In this document: piece by piece, positions 1-8,356 of the stretch
Numbering within the stretch: the first letter of the stretch is position 1
Layout of the letters: every line of letters begins with the position of its first letter
Source: Anaerolineales bacterium
GTDB lineage: Bacteria; Chloroflexota; Anaerolineae; Promineifilales; Promineifilaceae
Direction of reading: 5' to 3'
Length of the DNA stretch: 25,689 nt
Assembly: GCA_020432595.1 (NCBI GenBank)
Contig: JAGQGA010000012.1
Span: forward strand, 1 to 25,689
Notes under the pieces: generated by a model
What the model was told of the DNA's origin: nothing
Seen by the model: the letters and a program-made list of their open reading frames with translations, nothing else
Database searches by the model: none
Translations under genes and position numbers: made by a program

Positions 1-1322
1 GTGGCTGGGAAACAGCCGTTCGCCACCTCCTGCGCGATGCCCGTCTCACCCACAGTCTGCCCGTCATCACCCATTGGGAAAGCTGCCTCAGCGACAACAC
101 CCTTCCCGCCCCGCTGCTCCCCCTGCTCTACGCCCATCCCGCGCCGCTCTTTATCCTCAGCACCAATCCCTGGCGACGCGGCTTCAGCGACACCACCACC
201 GCCACCCTGCCGCCGCGCCCAGTGCAACATCTTGCCATTCCGTTTCCCGATGCAGAGCAGGCGGAGCAGTTACTAGCAATGCTCTTAGGAGAAGCGACCA
301 CCGACCACCGACCACCGACCACCAAAGTACAACCGTCGTCCGTCGTCCGTCGTCCGTCGTCCAATCTCGATCTTGCCGCTGTCACCGGCCGCTTCCGCCT
401 CAGCAGCGGCCAATGGCGCGACGTAGTGCGGACGGTGCAAAGCGAAACGGAGGGCGAAATCACCACCGCCGCCCTTTTTGCCGCTGCCCGCCGCCATTCC
501 AACCCGCGCCTGGGCGAACTGGCGCGAAAGGTTTCCCTGCGCCACAGTTGGGACGACCTGATTTTGCCCACTGACCAGCGCACGGCACTGCGCGAACTGC
601 TGGAAATGGTGCGCCAACGGTCGTTAGTCCTCGACACCTGGCAGCTTGGCCGCAAAATGGTACCCAGTCGCGGCATCAGCGCCCTCTTTTCCGGCCCACC
701 CGGCACCGGCAAAACGATGGCCGCCGCCATCATCAGCCGCGAACTGGGGCTAGATTTATACAAAATTGACCTCTCGACGGTGGTGAGCAAATACATTGGC
801 GAGACGGAAAAAAATTTGGAGCGCATCTTCCGCGAGGCCGAAACGAGTAACGCCGTCCTCTTTTTTGATGAGGCCGACGCGATTTTTGGCAAACGGGCCG
901 AGGTGCGCGATGCCCACGACCGCTACGCCAACATTGAGGTGAGCTATTTGCTCCAGCGGATGGAGTCGTATGGCGGGGTGGCGATTTTGGCAACGAACCT
1001 CAAAACCAACCTCGATGAGGCGTTTTTGCGGCGGCTCCACGCCATTGTCCACTTCCCCATGCCCCAGGTGGCGGAGCGGTTGCAGCTATGGGAGATGGTG
1101 CGGCAAACGGCCGTTCCCCAAGCCGACAACCTCAACCTCCCCCTCTTTGCCCAGCGCTTCGAGCTGGCCGGGGGCAACATCCGCAACATCATCGTCCAGG
1201 CCGCCTACCTCGCCGCCAGTAACGGTCAACACCTAACCCCCCACCACCTGCTCCACGCCACCCGCCGCGAGCTGCAAAAAATGGGTCGGCTGGTGAGTGA
1301 GGGGGATTGGAAATGGGAGTAG
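1..1322 (+). CDS. AAA+ ATPase of eCIS type, 3' part (5' end outside window)
   Basis: The frame is open from base 3, so the true start lies upstream; the ATG at 222 is internal. A poorly conserved N-terminal part precedes a classical AAA+ core. The core has Walker A GPPGTGKT at 693-716, Walker B FFDEAD near 860-877, a sensor-1-like ATN near 990 and arginines near 1028-1036. The C-terminus resembles an AAA lid domain. ATPases of this kind are standard members of extracellular contractile injection system loci (the Afp15/Pvc15 type), where they are thought to assist particle assembly. The role here is inferred from the two DUF4157 cargo genes directly downstream. Bases 296-361 are a 66-bp block of heptamer repeats read in frame as a Thr/Pro/Ser/Arg-rich linker between the N-terminal part and the rest. 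The C-terminus is complete (TAG at 1320-1322). A generic AAA ATPase of another system is possible. Confidence 0.85.
   Translation, partial: GWETAVRHLLRDARLTHSLPVITHWESCLSDNTLPAPLLPLLYAHPAPLFILSTNPWRRGFSDTTTATLPPRPVQHLAIPFPDAEQAEQLLAMLLGEATTDHRPPTTKVQPSSVVRRPSSNLDLAAVTGRFRLSSGQWRDVVRTVQSETEGEITTAALFAAARRHSNPRLGELARKVSLRHSWDDLILPTDQRTALRELLEMVRQRSLVLDTWQLGRKMVPSRGISALFSGPPGTGKTMAAAIISRELGLDLYKIDLSTVVSKYIGETEKNLERIFREAETSNAVLFFDEADAIFGKRAEVRDAHDRYANIEVSYLLQRMESYGGVAILATNLKTNLDEAFLRRLHAIVHFPMPQVAERLQLWEMVRQTAVPQADNLNLPLFAQRFELAGGNIRNIIVQAAYLAASNGQHLTPHHLLHATRRELQKMGRLVSEGDWKWE
296..361. repeat. Heptamer repeat block inside the ATPase gene
   Basis: Four tandem GACCACC units (296-323), a 10-base spacer, and four tandem CGTCGTC units (334-361). 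The 66 bases equal 22 codons, so the frame is kept. The same two-armed design recurs between batA and batB at 10114-10161. Confidence 0.9.
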
Positions 1323-1360
1323 GGGCGTATTGCATACGCCCGGCGCGTATTGCATACGCC
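1323..1360. repeat. Two tandem hairpin-forming repeats after the ATPase gene
   Basis: A perfect 8-bp stem, GGGCGTAT / ATACGCCC with loop TGC (1323-1341), is followed by a second copy with a 6-bp core, GCGTAT / ATACGC (1345-1359). They begin right after the ATPase stop codon. They could slow or end transcription, but no T-run follows, so a dispersed palindromic repeat is more likely. Confidence 0.75.
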
Positions 1361-1385
1361 CTTTCCCTTCGTATACGGTAATCGG

Positions 1386-1456
1386 TTATCAGTTATCAGT
1401 GATTGTTTACAGGCATGTAAATCCTGAAAAATCCTGTTAATCCTGTCAAATTCAGG
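1386..1456. repeat. Short repeats upstream of the first cargo gene
   Basis: Two TTATCAG heptamers (1386-1399) are followed by three AATCCTG heptamers spaced by 2-3 bases (about 1421-1448). They lie in the leader of the following gene, just before its ribosome binding site. Confidence 0.6.
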
Positions 1457-1466
1457 AGGAAATGAG

Positions 1467-3299
1467 ATGCAAAAAGCAGAGGCAAGCAAAGAGAGTGGGA
1501 AGGAAAACGGCCGTTTTGCCCGCAAACCCACCAAGAAAACCACCGCCGAGCCATCGTTGCAACAGATGCTCGGCAACCGTACCGTTGGTCGTTTGGCCGT
1601 GCAGCGCAAAATGACCCTCAACGCTGTCAACGACCCTTATGAACAAGAAGCCGATAGCGTGGCCCAACAAGTCGTTAGCCAACTCAACGCCCCCGTCCAA
1701 CGTCAGGGAGAAGACGACGAAATTATGACCAAATCCATTCAACGTCAAGAAGACGAGGACGAGATCATGACCAAACGCCTTCAACGTCAAGAGGATGAGG
1801 AGGAGATCATGGCGAAACGAATCTCCAACCTCCAACGTCAGGAAGAAGACGAACTCATGGCGAAGCCCCTACAACGTCAAGGGGATGAAGATGAAATCAT
1901 GACCAAGCGAATCTCCAGTCTCCAATCTCCAATCTCTCGCCAAGAGGATGAGGATGAGATCATGACGAAACACATCCAGCGGCAAGAAGAGGACGAAGAA
2001 TTGATGGCGAAATCAGCCTCGACCCATGAAGGCGGCGTAGTCGCCACCGATGTCGAAAGCCGCATCCAGCAAGCCCAAGGTGGCGGTCAACCCCTGACCG
2101 ATGGTGTGCGCCAGCCTATGGAACAAGCCTTCGGTGCTGACTTTGGCAGCGTCCGCATCCACACCAACAGTGAAGCCAACGACCTCAACCAATCCCTTCA
2201 AGCCCGCGCCTTCACCACTGGTCAAGACATCTTCTTCAAAGAAGGTGAATACAGCCCTGGTAATTCATCAGGTCAAGAGCTTTTAGCTCATGAATTGACC
2301 CATGTCGTGCAGCAAAACCCTTTAGGTCTCCAACGCCAATATTATGATACTGACCGGCAAATGAGTTCGTATTATGAAGGCGATTATGTTTCAACCTATT
2401 CAGTATATGATGAAACTACAGTTGGAATGACAAGTCCAGATGCTCCTATGAGTGTCATGGGGCCTCAACTTATAGTAGCCGAAGATGTAGCTGAGTTTGA
2501 TCTGCTAAAAAACAGAATTGAAGATAAGAACGTCTATGATTATGTTAGCCGTCGAGCAGAATTTTTTGGTTCAAGACATATGTACGAATTATTTGCAGCC
2601 GAATCTGATGCAGAGTTAGACGAAACTAAAGGCTTAAGGGGACAAATTGACCTAAATGGGAACAATCAAGCACAGACTGTATTTTATCGTTGGGTACGAA
2701 TGGCATATTTTAAGGCAGGGATAACAGATGTTCCTTTTCTTATCAAAAAAGGTCGATCTGAAGAGTTGGAAACTGCATTAGCAGAGGTCAAACAAAACTA
2801 TAACCTACCATTCAGAAGTGGGGGATTTAATCCCCGCCCGAAAAAATCACATCGTTACAGATATAGGCTTGGGACTCTTAGTGAGCATGCTTTGGGAAAT
2901 GCAATAGATGTTGAAGCAAAACAGAACCCTATACTTTCACTCAAGGAATGGAAATTCATTGAGACCATTACTGATCAGACTATAGATCGCAGCCCAGCAC
3001 GTTGGCTGGATAGTCCCGAAGCTCTATGGCAAGATATTTATGATCTCAATGATCTTTTCGTAGTAAAAATTGCTGAAAAGATCGAAGAGATCATTGACTC
3101 TCACGAAAAATCATCCAGTGGATATCAGAAAACACAGCATCCCACAGAAATCATTTTTTCAAGTTATCCTAAATTAAAAGATTATGCAGAGGGCTTTTTT
3201 ACATTGGATTGGGAATTAGTTGAACAACTCCATGAGCAGGGATTTAAGTGGGGGGCTACATTTAGTAGTTCTGTAGATTTACATCACTTTGAGCTTTAA
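1467..3299 (+). CDS. eCIS cargo protein: DUF4157 domain plus M15-type peptidoglycan peptidase
   Basis: 610 aa. The start ATG has a strong ribosome binding site, AGGAGGA (1454-1460), 6 bases upstream. Residues 52-70 hold the NDPYEQEAD motif that usually precedes DUF4157. Residues 78-182 are seven acidic repeats of the form QRQEDEDEIMTK. Residues 198-283 are the DUF4157/eCIS-core domain with HELTH at 275-279. The C-terminal half matches M15 zinc peptidases: SEHALGNAIDV with ligands H474 and D481, and a terminal DLHHFEL with D604 and H607, laid out as in the M15_4 (Ply500-like) group. Such enzymes cut peptidoglycan stem peptides. The likely role is a cell-wall-degrading effector loaded into a contractile particle. 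From about 2335 the DNA turns clearly AT-rich, consistent with a separately acquired enzyme domain. No immunity gene is evident, which fits a periplasmic wall target or self-protection by compartment. Confidence 0.85.
   Translation: MQKAEASKESGKENGRFARKPTKKTTAEPSLQQMLGNRTVGRLAVQRKMTLNAVNDPYEQEADSVAQQVVSQLNAPVQRQGEDDEIMTKSIQRQEDEDEIMTKRLQRQEDEEEIMAKRISNLQRQEEDELMAKPLQRQGDEDEIMTKRISSLQSPISRQEDEDEIMTKHIQRQEEDEELMAKSASTHEGGVVATDVESRIQQAQGGGQPLTDGVRQPMEQAFGADFGSVRIHTNSEANDLNQSLQARAFTTGQDIFFKEGEYSPGNSSGQELLAHELTHVVQQNPLGLQRQYYDTDRQMSSYYEGDYVSTYSVYDETTVGMTSPDAPMSVMGPQLIVAEDVAEFDLLKNRIEDKNVYDYVSRRAEFFGSRHMYELFAAESDAELDETKGLRGQIDLNGNNQAQTVFYRWVRMAYFKAGITDVPFLIKKGRSEELETALAEVKQNYNLPFRSGGFNPRPKKSHRYRYRLGTLSEHALGNAIDVEAKQNPILSLKEWKFIETITDQTIDRSPARWLDSPEALWQDIYDLNDLFVVKIAEKIEEIIDSHEKSSSGYQKTQHPTEIIFSSYPKLKDYAEGFFTLDWELVEQLHEQGFKWGATFSSSVDLHHFEL
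1698..2012 (+). repeat. Tandem repeats encoding acidic QRQ-(E/D)-IMTK units
   Basis: Seven imperfect units of 11-13 codons, QRQ[EG][DE]..[IL]M[TA]K, each an acidic patch ending in Lys. Between units the DNA carries heptamers of the type ATCTCCA (1821-1834 and 1911-1931), read in frame as short ISNL/ISSLQSPI spacers. Confidence 0.85.
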
Positions 3300-3319
3300 T
3301 GGTCATCCGTTGAAACCAT

Positions 3320-6300
3320 ATGTCAACTCAAGCAAAAACGGGCGAAAACAAAGCTGAGTTTGCGAAGCCCATTAAACCCGCCGCACCCCAAACGCTAACG
3401 GAAGCCTACGCCCCGTTAGATGTATTGCAACGTGCCGAGGTGTCGCTGGGGGCTATACGGCCGTCTGACAGCCATCACCTGCAACAAACGGCCGGTAATC
3501 GGGCAATCGGCCGTAAATTGCTGCCGCGCCGACCTAATTATGAGCCAGCTTTGTCGCTGGACACGATGCTGAATAGCCAGGCGCAGTATGCCGTTTCCCG
3601 TGCTGTGCCTCTGCAAACCAAGTTGACCGTCAACGAGCCAGATGATGAATATGAACAAGAGGCCGATGAAGTGGCCGAAGCCGTTATGCGGATGCCTGCT
3701 TCGGCCACTCCGTCACCACCAAATGATGATGGTGAAGACGAACAGCTTGCTACTCAAATCCAACGCTTTGGCGGTGAATCCGTAGAGGTTGCGCCTGATA
3801 CCGAATCCCGTATCAGCCAAATGAAAGGGGGCGGTGCACCTCTCTCTGCTATAGACAGAGCCTTTTTTGAATCGCGCATGGGAGCAGATTTTAGCCAGGT
3901 GCGTATCCACACGGGTGCAGAGGCGGTGGACACAGCCCGCACCCTGCAAGCCAAAGCCTATACGACGGGAGCGGATATTGCTTTTAATGAAGGAGCGTAT
4001 GAGCCAGGGACGGCAAACGGCCGTCAACTTCTCGCCCACGAATTGACCCATGTTGTGCAGCAGGGAGCCAGCGCGCCCTTGTCGCGCAAGGTGCAGCGTC
4101 GCCAAAATAATGAGGCGGCAGCGGTTTCCGATGCTGCTCCTGCCTCCGATGTAGGTGGGAATCAAACAAATGATGATGCTTTAGAAACAACCCTCCCTGA
4201 TGTGACAACAGCGGAGAATGGAGAGGCGGCTGCACCTGCAGCCGCGCCACCAGTTGCTGAAACCGTGCTGCCACCTACAGTTGCTGAAACGGCTGGGCAA
4301 ACGGCCGAATCCACCACTGCCGCTCCATTCACCAACCTGGTTCAACCAGGCGCAGCTTCCTCTGAGCCAAAACCTGAAACGCCCACTGCAACCGCTCCGC
4401 CGAGTGGTGAAGATAAGGTAAGTGAGGGTGAACGTGCGCCAGCTTCGGCGGCGGAAGACCCACAGTTCCAAGCGGCCGTTCAAGATGTAGGTGGGGCTGC
4501 TGCGGGGCAGAAAGTACATGATCCCGCCACAGCCAAAAGTGCCGAAGCTCAAGGCGCAGCAACGATGCCTGCATCTGAAAAGAGGGGCGCAGCCCAACAT
4601 GTTCAGGCAGGCATGATTGGCTCGGCGGCGGCGGCGCAAGAGGCGGCAGCACAAGGCGATTCGGCTCCGGGGTTTGATAAAGAGGCTTTTAAGAATGCGA
4701 TTAAGGCCAAAGTTCAGGGACTGAAGCCGGAAGACCCCAAGGAGATGGAGGATTTTGAGGATAGTGAGGCCATTCGCGGGGCGGAAACTGTTGTCAACGA
4801 GCAGGTCAAGGCAGGTAAGACGACGGCTAAAGGGGAGATTGATGATCGGGCCGAGGAGTCGCCTGATGAAACGGCCGTTCCCGACAAACGCACCACCCCC
4901 TTGCAGCCCAACAATCCTGGCCCGCCGCCCCCGGCCATAGATGCCACCCGTGCTGCGCCAAAAAATAAAACGGCCGATGAAGTCGAAAAACCTCTGGCCG
5001 AAGACAGCCGCTCTTTAGACCAAAAGATGGCTGATGCCGAAATTACCGAAGCTCAGTTGGAAAAATCCAACGAGCCACAATTTACCGATGCCCTGGCGGC
5101 TAAACGAGAATCGCAGGAACATGCCAAAACGGCTCCGGCCAGCTACCGTGAAGGCGAAGGCGCGACGGTAGGGCAGGCTAAAGAGCAGGCCGAGGCGATT
5201 AAAGAGAGTGGCCTGGAGGAAATTGTCGGACAGCGTGGGGAAAGCCTTGGGCTGTTGGATGGTGTACAGGAGGGGGCGAAGGGCAATGATGAAGCCAAGC
5301 GGCAGGAGATTGGGGAGCAGATCAATGGCATTTATGAGGCCACGTGCACCGATGTAGAGAAGATTTTGGCTGAGTTGGATACGGCCGTTGATAGTGAATT
5401 CCAATCGGGGGCAGAGAGTGCTAAGCAAACGGCCGTTGACTACATCAAAAAGGAAACCAGTGCCTATAAAAAAGAGCGTTATTTAGGCGAAGGCGATCTG
5501 GATGATGTTTTATTAGGTGGGGTACGGCTGATTGGTGACACCTTTACCGACATGCCGCCAGAATATTATAAATTTTACGACCAAGGCTTTAATCTCTATG
5601 TAGCCGAAATGGACAAAGTTCTGGATCGGGTGGCCGATATTGTGGGCGATAAGATCACCCAGGCTAAGAATCGGGTGGAGCAGGGGCGGCAAGAAATTGC
5701 CGACTTTGTCGCCCAACAGCCAGAAGATTTGCAGCAAATTGCCCAAGAAGCTGCTGCCGACATTCAAAGCCAGTTTGATGTCCTCGAACAAAACATTGAT
5801 GAGCGGCAAAACCAAATTGTAGACCGTTTGGCACAGCAATATAGCGACCATTTGCAAAGTCTCAACGCCGAATTAGAGGCGATGAAAGAGGCTGACAAAG
5901 GGCTGTGGGGCAAAGCCTCCGACATGTTGGATGGTGTCATCGGCAGAATCCTAGAGCTGAAAAATCAGCTGATGGACATCTTTGCCGGAGCCAGCGAAGC
6001 TGTCACCCTGCTTTTGGCTGATCCCATTGGCTTTTTGGACAACTTGATTGCGGGTATTGGGCAAGGGCTGGAGGGCTTTATTGCCAATATTGGCGACTAT
6101 TTGCAGGGTGGGTTGGTAGATTGGTTGGTGGGGTCATTGACTGGAGCCGGGATCCAACTGCCGGAAACGTGGGATTTACCTGGCATTTTTCAACTGGTGA
6201 TTCAAATTGCGGGCGTTTCCTTTGATCAGATCATGGGCAAGGTGTCTGGTGTTCTGGGGGTGGATGTGCTGGCCGCTTGGGAACCTATTCAGCAGGTGAT

Positions 6301-7573
6301 GGGCATTTACCAGGAGAGTGGTTGGGGTGGTTTAGTAGAGTACGGCTTGGAACGCATCATCGGCGAAGAGAATATGGCGCAGTTGATGGAGACGTTTGAG
6401 ATTGTGCAGGTGGTGCTGGCGGGTGATTTCGGCCGTTTATGGGAAATCATCAAAGAGTACCTCGGCGACCTCAAAGAGATGATCTTCGGCCAAATTCAAG
6501 AGTACCTGGTTGAAAGCGTCATCAAAAAGGGCATCACCTGGATCATGAGTATGCTTAACCCTGCCAGTGCCTTCGTCCGCGCCTGCATGATGATTGTTGA
6601 TGTGGTCAAATTCTTCATCGAACGGGCTGAGCAAATCAAGTCTCTTATAGATGCCATCGTCAACGCCGTCCGTGCCATTGCCAACGGCGATGTTTCCGCC
6701 CTGGCGCAAGGCGTGGAGCAAGCCCTGGCGCGCTTCATCCCCACCGCCATCGGCTTCATGGCCTCCCTCCTCAACCTGGGCGACATCAGCCAAAAAGTGC
6801 AAGACATTATCAAAGGTGTACGCGACTTCATAGACAAAGCTATTGACGGCATCCTCAACTCCGGCCCCGTCAAAGCCGTTACCGGCTTCATCAAAAAAAT
6901 CATTGCCAAAATCACAGCCCTCGCCCAAGCAGGTTGGCAAAAAGCCAAAAATGCACTTGGCTTTGGTGATGATACGGACGGTGAGGAAAATCAAAACCCT
7001 GAATTATATGCGGCTGTAAATACACTCCGATTACAAGAACAGGCTCGTGCCTCAAAAGATGGTTCTATTTCGCAAGAAGATGCAGATTCTATTGTCCAGG
7101 ATGTAAAAGAGAAACATCCAATATTTTCCTCCTTGGTAGCAAAACAGGGTGATTACACCTGGAATTATGATTATACGTTACAACGACAAATCAATGGTAA
7201 ACAACCTCGGGAATGGAAAGATGAAGAGGTTCATGCAAAACTCCGGGAAATTGGCAAAAGGTATAAGGTTTTTGAATGTACAAATTGTGCACAGGAAATG
7301 CGCACTTGGTTGACTAAAAATAAGATTCAAGGGATATCTTTAACTTTAAAGTCAGGAAGTGAAAAAGGATTTGTTGTAAGTAATCGGTATAAAGGAGGGA
7401 ATTCACCAATTTCATTGAATAGAATGCATTATGGCATTGAGGCACGAGGGCTTGTATTCGATAATTTACCCAGTACCGGAATGCCACGGGAGGAGTGGCT
7501 CAAAGATTTTGATGCTATTGGGGGTGTAGGAATTGTTGGAGAAGAGGTATTTGGAGAGGAATACAATATTTAA
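3320..7573 (+). CDS. Large eCIS cargo protein: DUF4157, long helical carrier, C-terminal papain-fold toxin
   Basis: 1417 aa, starting 20 bases after the previous stop; no strong ribosome binding site is seen. Residues 100-120 carry the EYEQEADEVAEAV motif. DUF4157 spans about 160-250 with HELTH at 240-244. Residues 255-470 are Ala/Pro/Glu-rich and look disordered. About 480-860 are charged helices or coiled coils. About 870-1210 are amphipathic and hydrophobic helices, as usual in large DUF4157 proteins. About 1225-1295 is a linker of the kind seen before polymorphic toxin tips. The tip (about 1300-1417) resembles papain-fold toxin 2 (Tox-PL-2): C1320/C1323, H1370 in RMHYGIE, and D1381 in VFDNLP, giving a Cys-His-Asp triad. 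The likely role is a toxin delivered by the injection particle, acting as a peptidase or amidase in the target cell. The target is unknown. The DNA becomes AT-rich at about 6975, at the tip boundary. Confidence 0.8.
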   Translation: MSTQAKTGENKAEFAKPIKPAAPQTLTEAYAPLDVLQRAEVSLGAIRPSDSHHLQQTAGNRAIGRKLLPRRPNYEPALSLDTMLNSQAQYAVSRAVPLQTKLTVNEPDDEYEQEADEVAEAVMRMPASATPSPPNDDGEDEQLATQIQRFGGESVEVAPDTESRISQMKGGGAPLSAIDRAFFESRMGADFSQVRIHTGAEAVDTARTLQAKAYTTGADIAFNEGAYEPGTANGRQLLAHELTHVVQQGASAPLSRKVQRRQNNEAAAVSDAAPASDVGGNQTNDDALETTLPDVTTAENGEAAAPAAAPPVAETVLPPTVAETAGQTAESTTAAPFTNLVQPGAASSEPKPETPTATAPPSGEDKVSEGERAPASAAEDPQFQAAVQDVGGAAAGQKVHDPATAKSAEAQGAATMPASEKRGAAQHVQAGMIGSAAAAQEAAAQGDSAPGFDKEAFKNAIKAKVQGLKPEDPKEMEDFEDSEAIRGAETVVNEQVKAGKTTAKGEIDDRAEESPDETAVPDKRTTPLQPNNPGPPPPAIDATRAAPKNKTADEVEKPLAEDSRSLDQKMADAEITEAQLEKSNEPQFTDALAAKRESQEHAKTAPASYREGEGATVGQAKEQAEAIKESGLEEIVGQRGESLGLLDGVQEGAKGNDEAKRQEIGEQINGIYEATCTDVEKILAELDTAVDSEFQSGAESAKQTAVDYIKKETSAYKKERYLGEGDLDDVLLGGVRLIGDTFTDMPPEYYKFYDQGFNLYVAEMDKVLDRVADIVGDKITQAKNRVEQGRQEIADFVAQQPEDLQQIAQEAAADIQSQFDVLEQNIDERQNQIVDRLAQQYSDHLQSLNAELEAMKEADKGLWGKASDMLDGVIGRILELKNQLMDIFAGASEAVTLLLADPIGFLDNLIAGIGQGLEGFIANIGDYLQGGLVDWLVGSLTGAGIQLPETWDLPGIFQLVIQIAGVSFDQIMGKVSGVLGVDVLAAWEPIQQVMGIYQESGWGGLVEYGLERIIGEENMAQLMETFEIVQVVLAGDFGRLWEIIKEYLGDLKEMIFGQIQEYLVESVIKKGITWIMSMLNPASAFVRACMMIVDVVKFFIERAEQIKSLIDAIVNAVRAIANGDVSALAQGVEQALARFIPTAIGFMASLLNLGDISQKVQDIIKGVRDFIDKAIDGILNSGPVKAVTGFIKKIIAKITALAQAGWQKAKNALGFGDDTDGEENQNPELYAAVNTLRLQEQARASKDGSISQEDADSIVQDVKEKHPIFSSLVAKQGDYTWNYDYTLQRQINGKQPREWKDEEVHAKLREIGKRYKVFECTNCAQEMRTWLTKNKIQGISLTLKSGSEKGFVVSNRYKGGNSPISLNRMHYGIEARGLVFDNLPSTGMPREEWLKDFDAIGGVGIVGEEVFGEEYNI

Positions 7574-7585
7574 AACGGAAAGATT

Positions 7586-7903
7586 ATGAGCAAACTGATA
7601 AACCTTTTGTATGAAATAAAGAAAAAACCCGCAATATATATTGGTGAAATGTCAATCACCAAACTTTCTATGTTCTTAGGAGGTTATCATTATGCTTATT
7701 GGGAGTTGGGCATCGCTCAGTCTGGCGATGACCAATTATTGGAGGCGTTTCAGGGATGGATCCAGACGAGGTTCAATGTTCAAATCTCCCAGTCCTGGAA
7801 TAATATTATTTTATTTCACTCACCTAATGAACAAGAAGCATTTGAAAACTTTTATGAATTACTTAACGAGTTTTTAGAATCTTATGATGAGCCAAAAGAA
7901 TAG
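7586..7903 (+). CDS. Candidate immunity protein for the papain-fold toxin
   Basis: 105 aa, starting 12 bases after the toxin stop, on the same strand and with the same AT-rich composition as the toxin tip. It is acidic, with no signal peptide or membrane segment. It has the opening IKKKPAIYIGEMSITKL and then an aromatic-rich GGYHYAYWELG segment, a pattern I associate with a widespread family of small bacterial proteins often found beside polymorphic toxins; I cannot name the family with certainty. Position, size and composition suggest it binds and blocks the papain-fold tip in the producing cell. It could instead be an unrelated passenger. A dedicated immunity gene implies that the toxin could act on the producer or its kin. 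Confidence 0.65.
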   Translation: MSKLINLLYEIKKKPAIYIGEMSITKLSMFLGGYHYAYWELGIAQSGDDQLLEAFQGWIQTRFNVQISQSWNNIILFHSPNEQEAFENFYELLNEFLESYDEPKE

Positions 7904-7960
7904 CTGTTTGATAGCAACTTGCTGTCCTATAGATAATTTTGCCAAACACAAATTCTTTCG

Positions 7961-8341
7961 ATGAAAAAGGTTTCCAAAGAAATAAACCTTAGTAATGGAA
8001 TAGTTTATCATTTGCAAAGTGAGATTGGTAAGGTGATGGTGGGACAGGGGCAGTTGGTGGGGCGGGTATTGATGGCGTTGTTGGCGGACGGGCATGTGTT
8101 GTTGGAAGGGGTGCCAGGGCTGGCGAAGACGTTGTTGGTGAAGACGGTGGCGCGGGCCATTCAGGCGGATTTTGCGCGGATTCAGTTTACGCCCGATTTG
8201 CTGCCGGCCGATCTGATTGGTACACAAATTTATAATCCGCAAAGTCATGAATTTACGGTACGGTCTGCACCTGCTCGGCGGGATGCAACCCCGCCGAGCA
8301 GGTGCAGCAGTTCCCACGCAGAGCATGGGAACCAAGGTTAG
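7961..8341 (+). pseudogene. moxR: MoxR-family AAA+ ATPase, truncated after about 101 codons
   Basis: Residues 1-101 are a normal MoxR start: a helix with VMVGQ, Walker A GVPGLAKT at 50-57, and the FTPDLLPADLIGTQIYNP segment. Homology ends at Arg101 (base 8263), where the next expected residues would lead to the Walker B region. The palindromic repeat at 8265-8332 starts exactly there, and the last 25 codons are only its translation. A full MoxR protein is about 310-330 aa, so Walker B, the sensors and the lid are missing and the product should be inactive. In intact clusters moxR is followed by a DUF58 gene and then batA; here DUF58 is absent and batA begins about 790 bases later. A deletion together with arrival of the repeat and the opposite-strand gene pair explains this. 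Confidence 0.85.
8265..8332. repeat. Compound palindromic repeat at the moxR break
   Basis: Two hairpins in series. The first is a perfect 18-bp stem (8265-8282 with 8290-8307, 7-base loop). The second is a 7-bp stem, GTTCCCA / TGGGAAC (8310-8316 with 8326-8332). On the - strand the second part reads as the peptide MVPMLCVGT, a signature I recognise from dispersed palindromic repeats in Chloroflexota and cyanobacteria. It sits exactly where MoxR homology ends. Confidence 0.85.
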
Positions 8342-8356
8342 CTGTTATGCTGTGGC

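Noticed and set aside
74..892. Long open frames on both strands overlapping the ATPase gene
   Set aside because: They are Arg/Pro/Ser-rich shadows of a GC-rich gene whose third frame has clear AAA+ motifs.
2270..2290. DUF4157 HELTH motif as proof of an active metallopeptidase
   Set aside because: The motif has the HExxH form, but proteolytic activity of DUF4157 is not established to my knowledge, so it is used only as a family marker.
4181..4654. 157-codon - strand frame within the large cargo gene
   Set aside because: It lies opposite the Ala/Pro-rich low-complexity region and has Arg/Cys-rich shadow composition.
7874..8335. Long - strand frame beginning MVPMLCVGT
   Set aside because: It is the translation of the palindromic repeat and of antisense moxR; it has no domain of its own.
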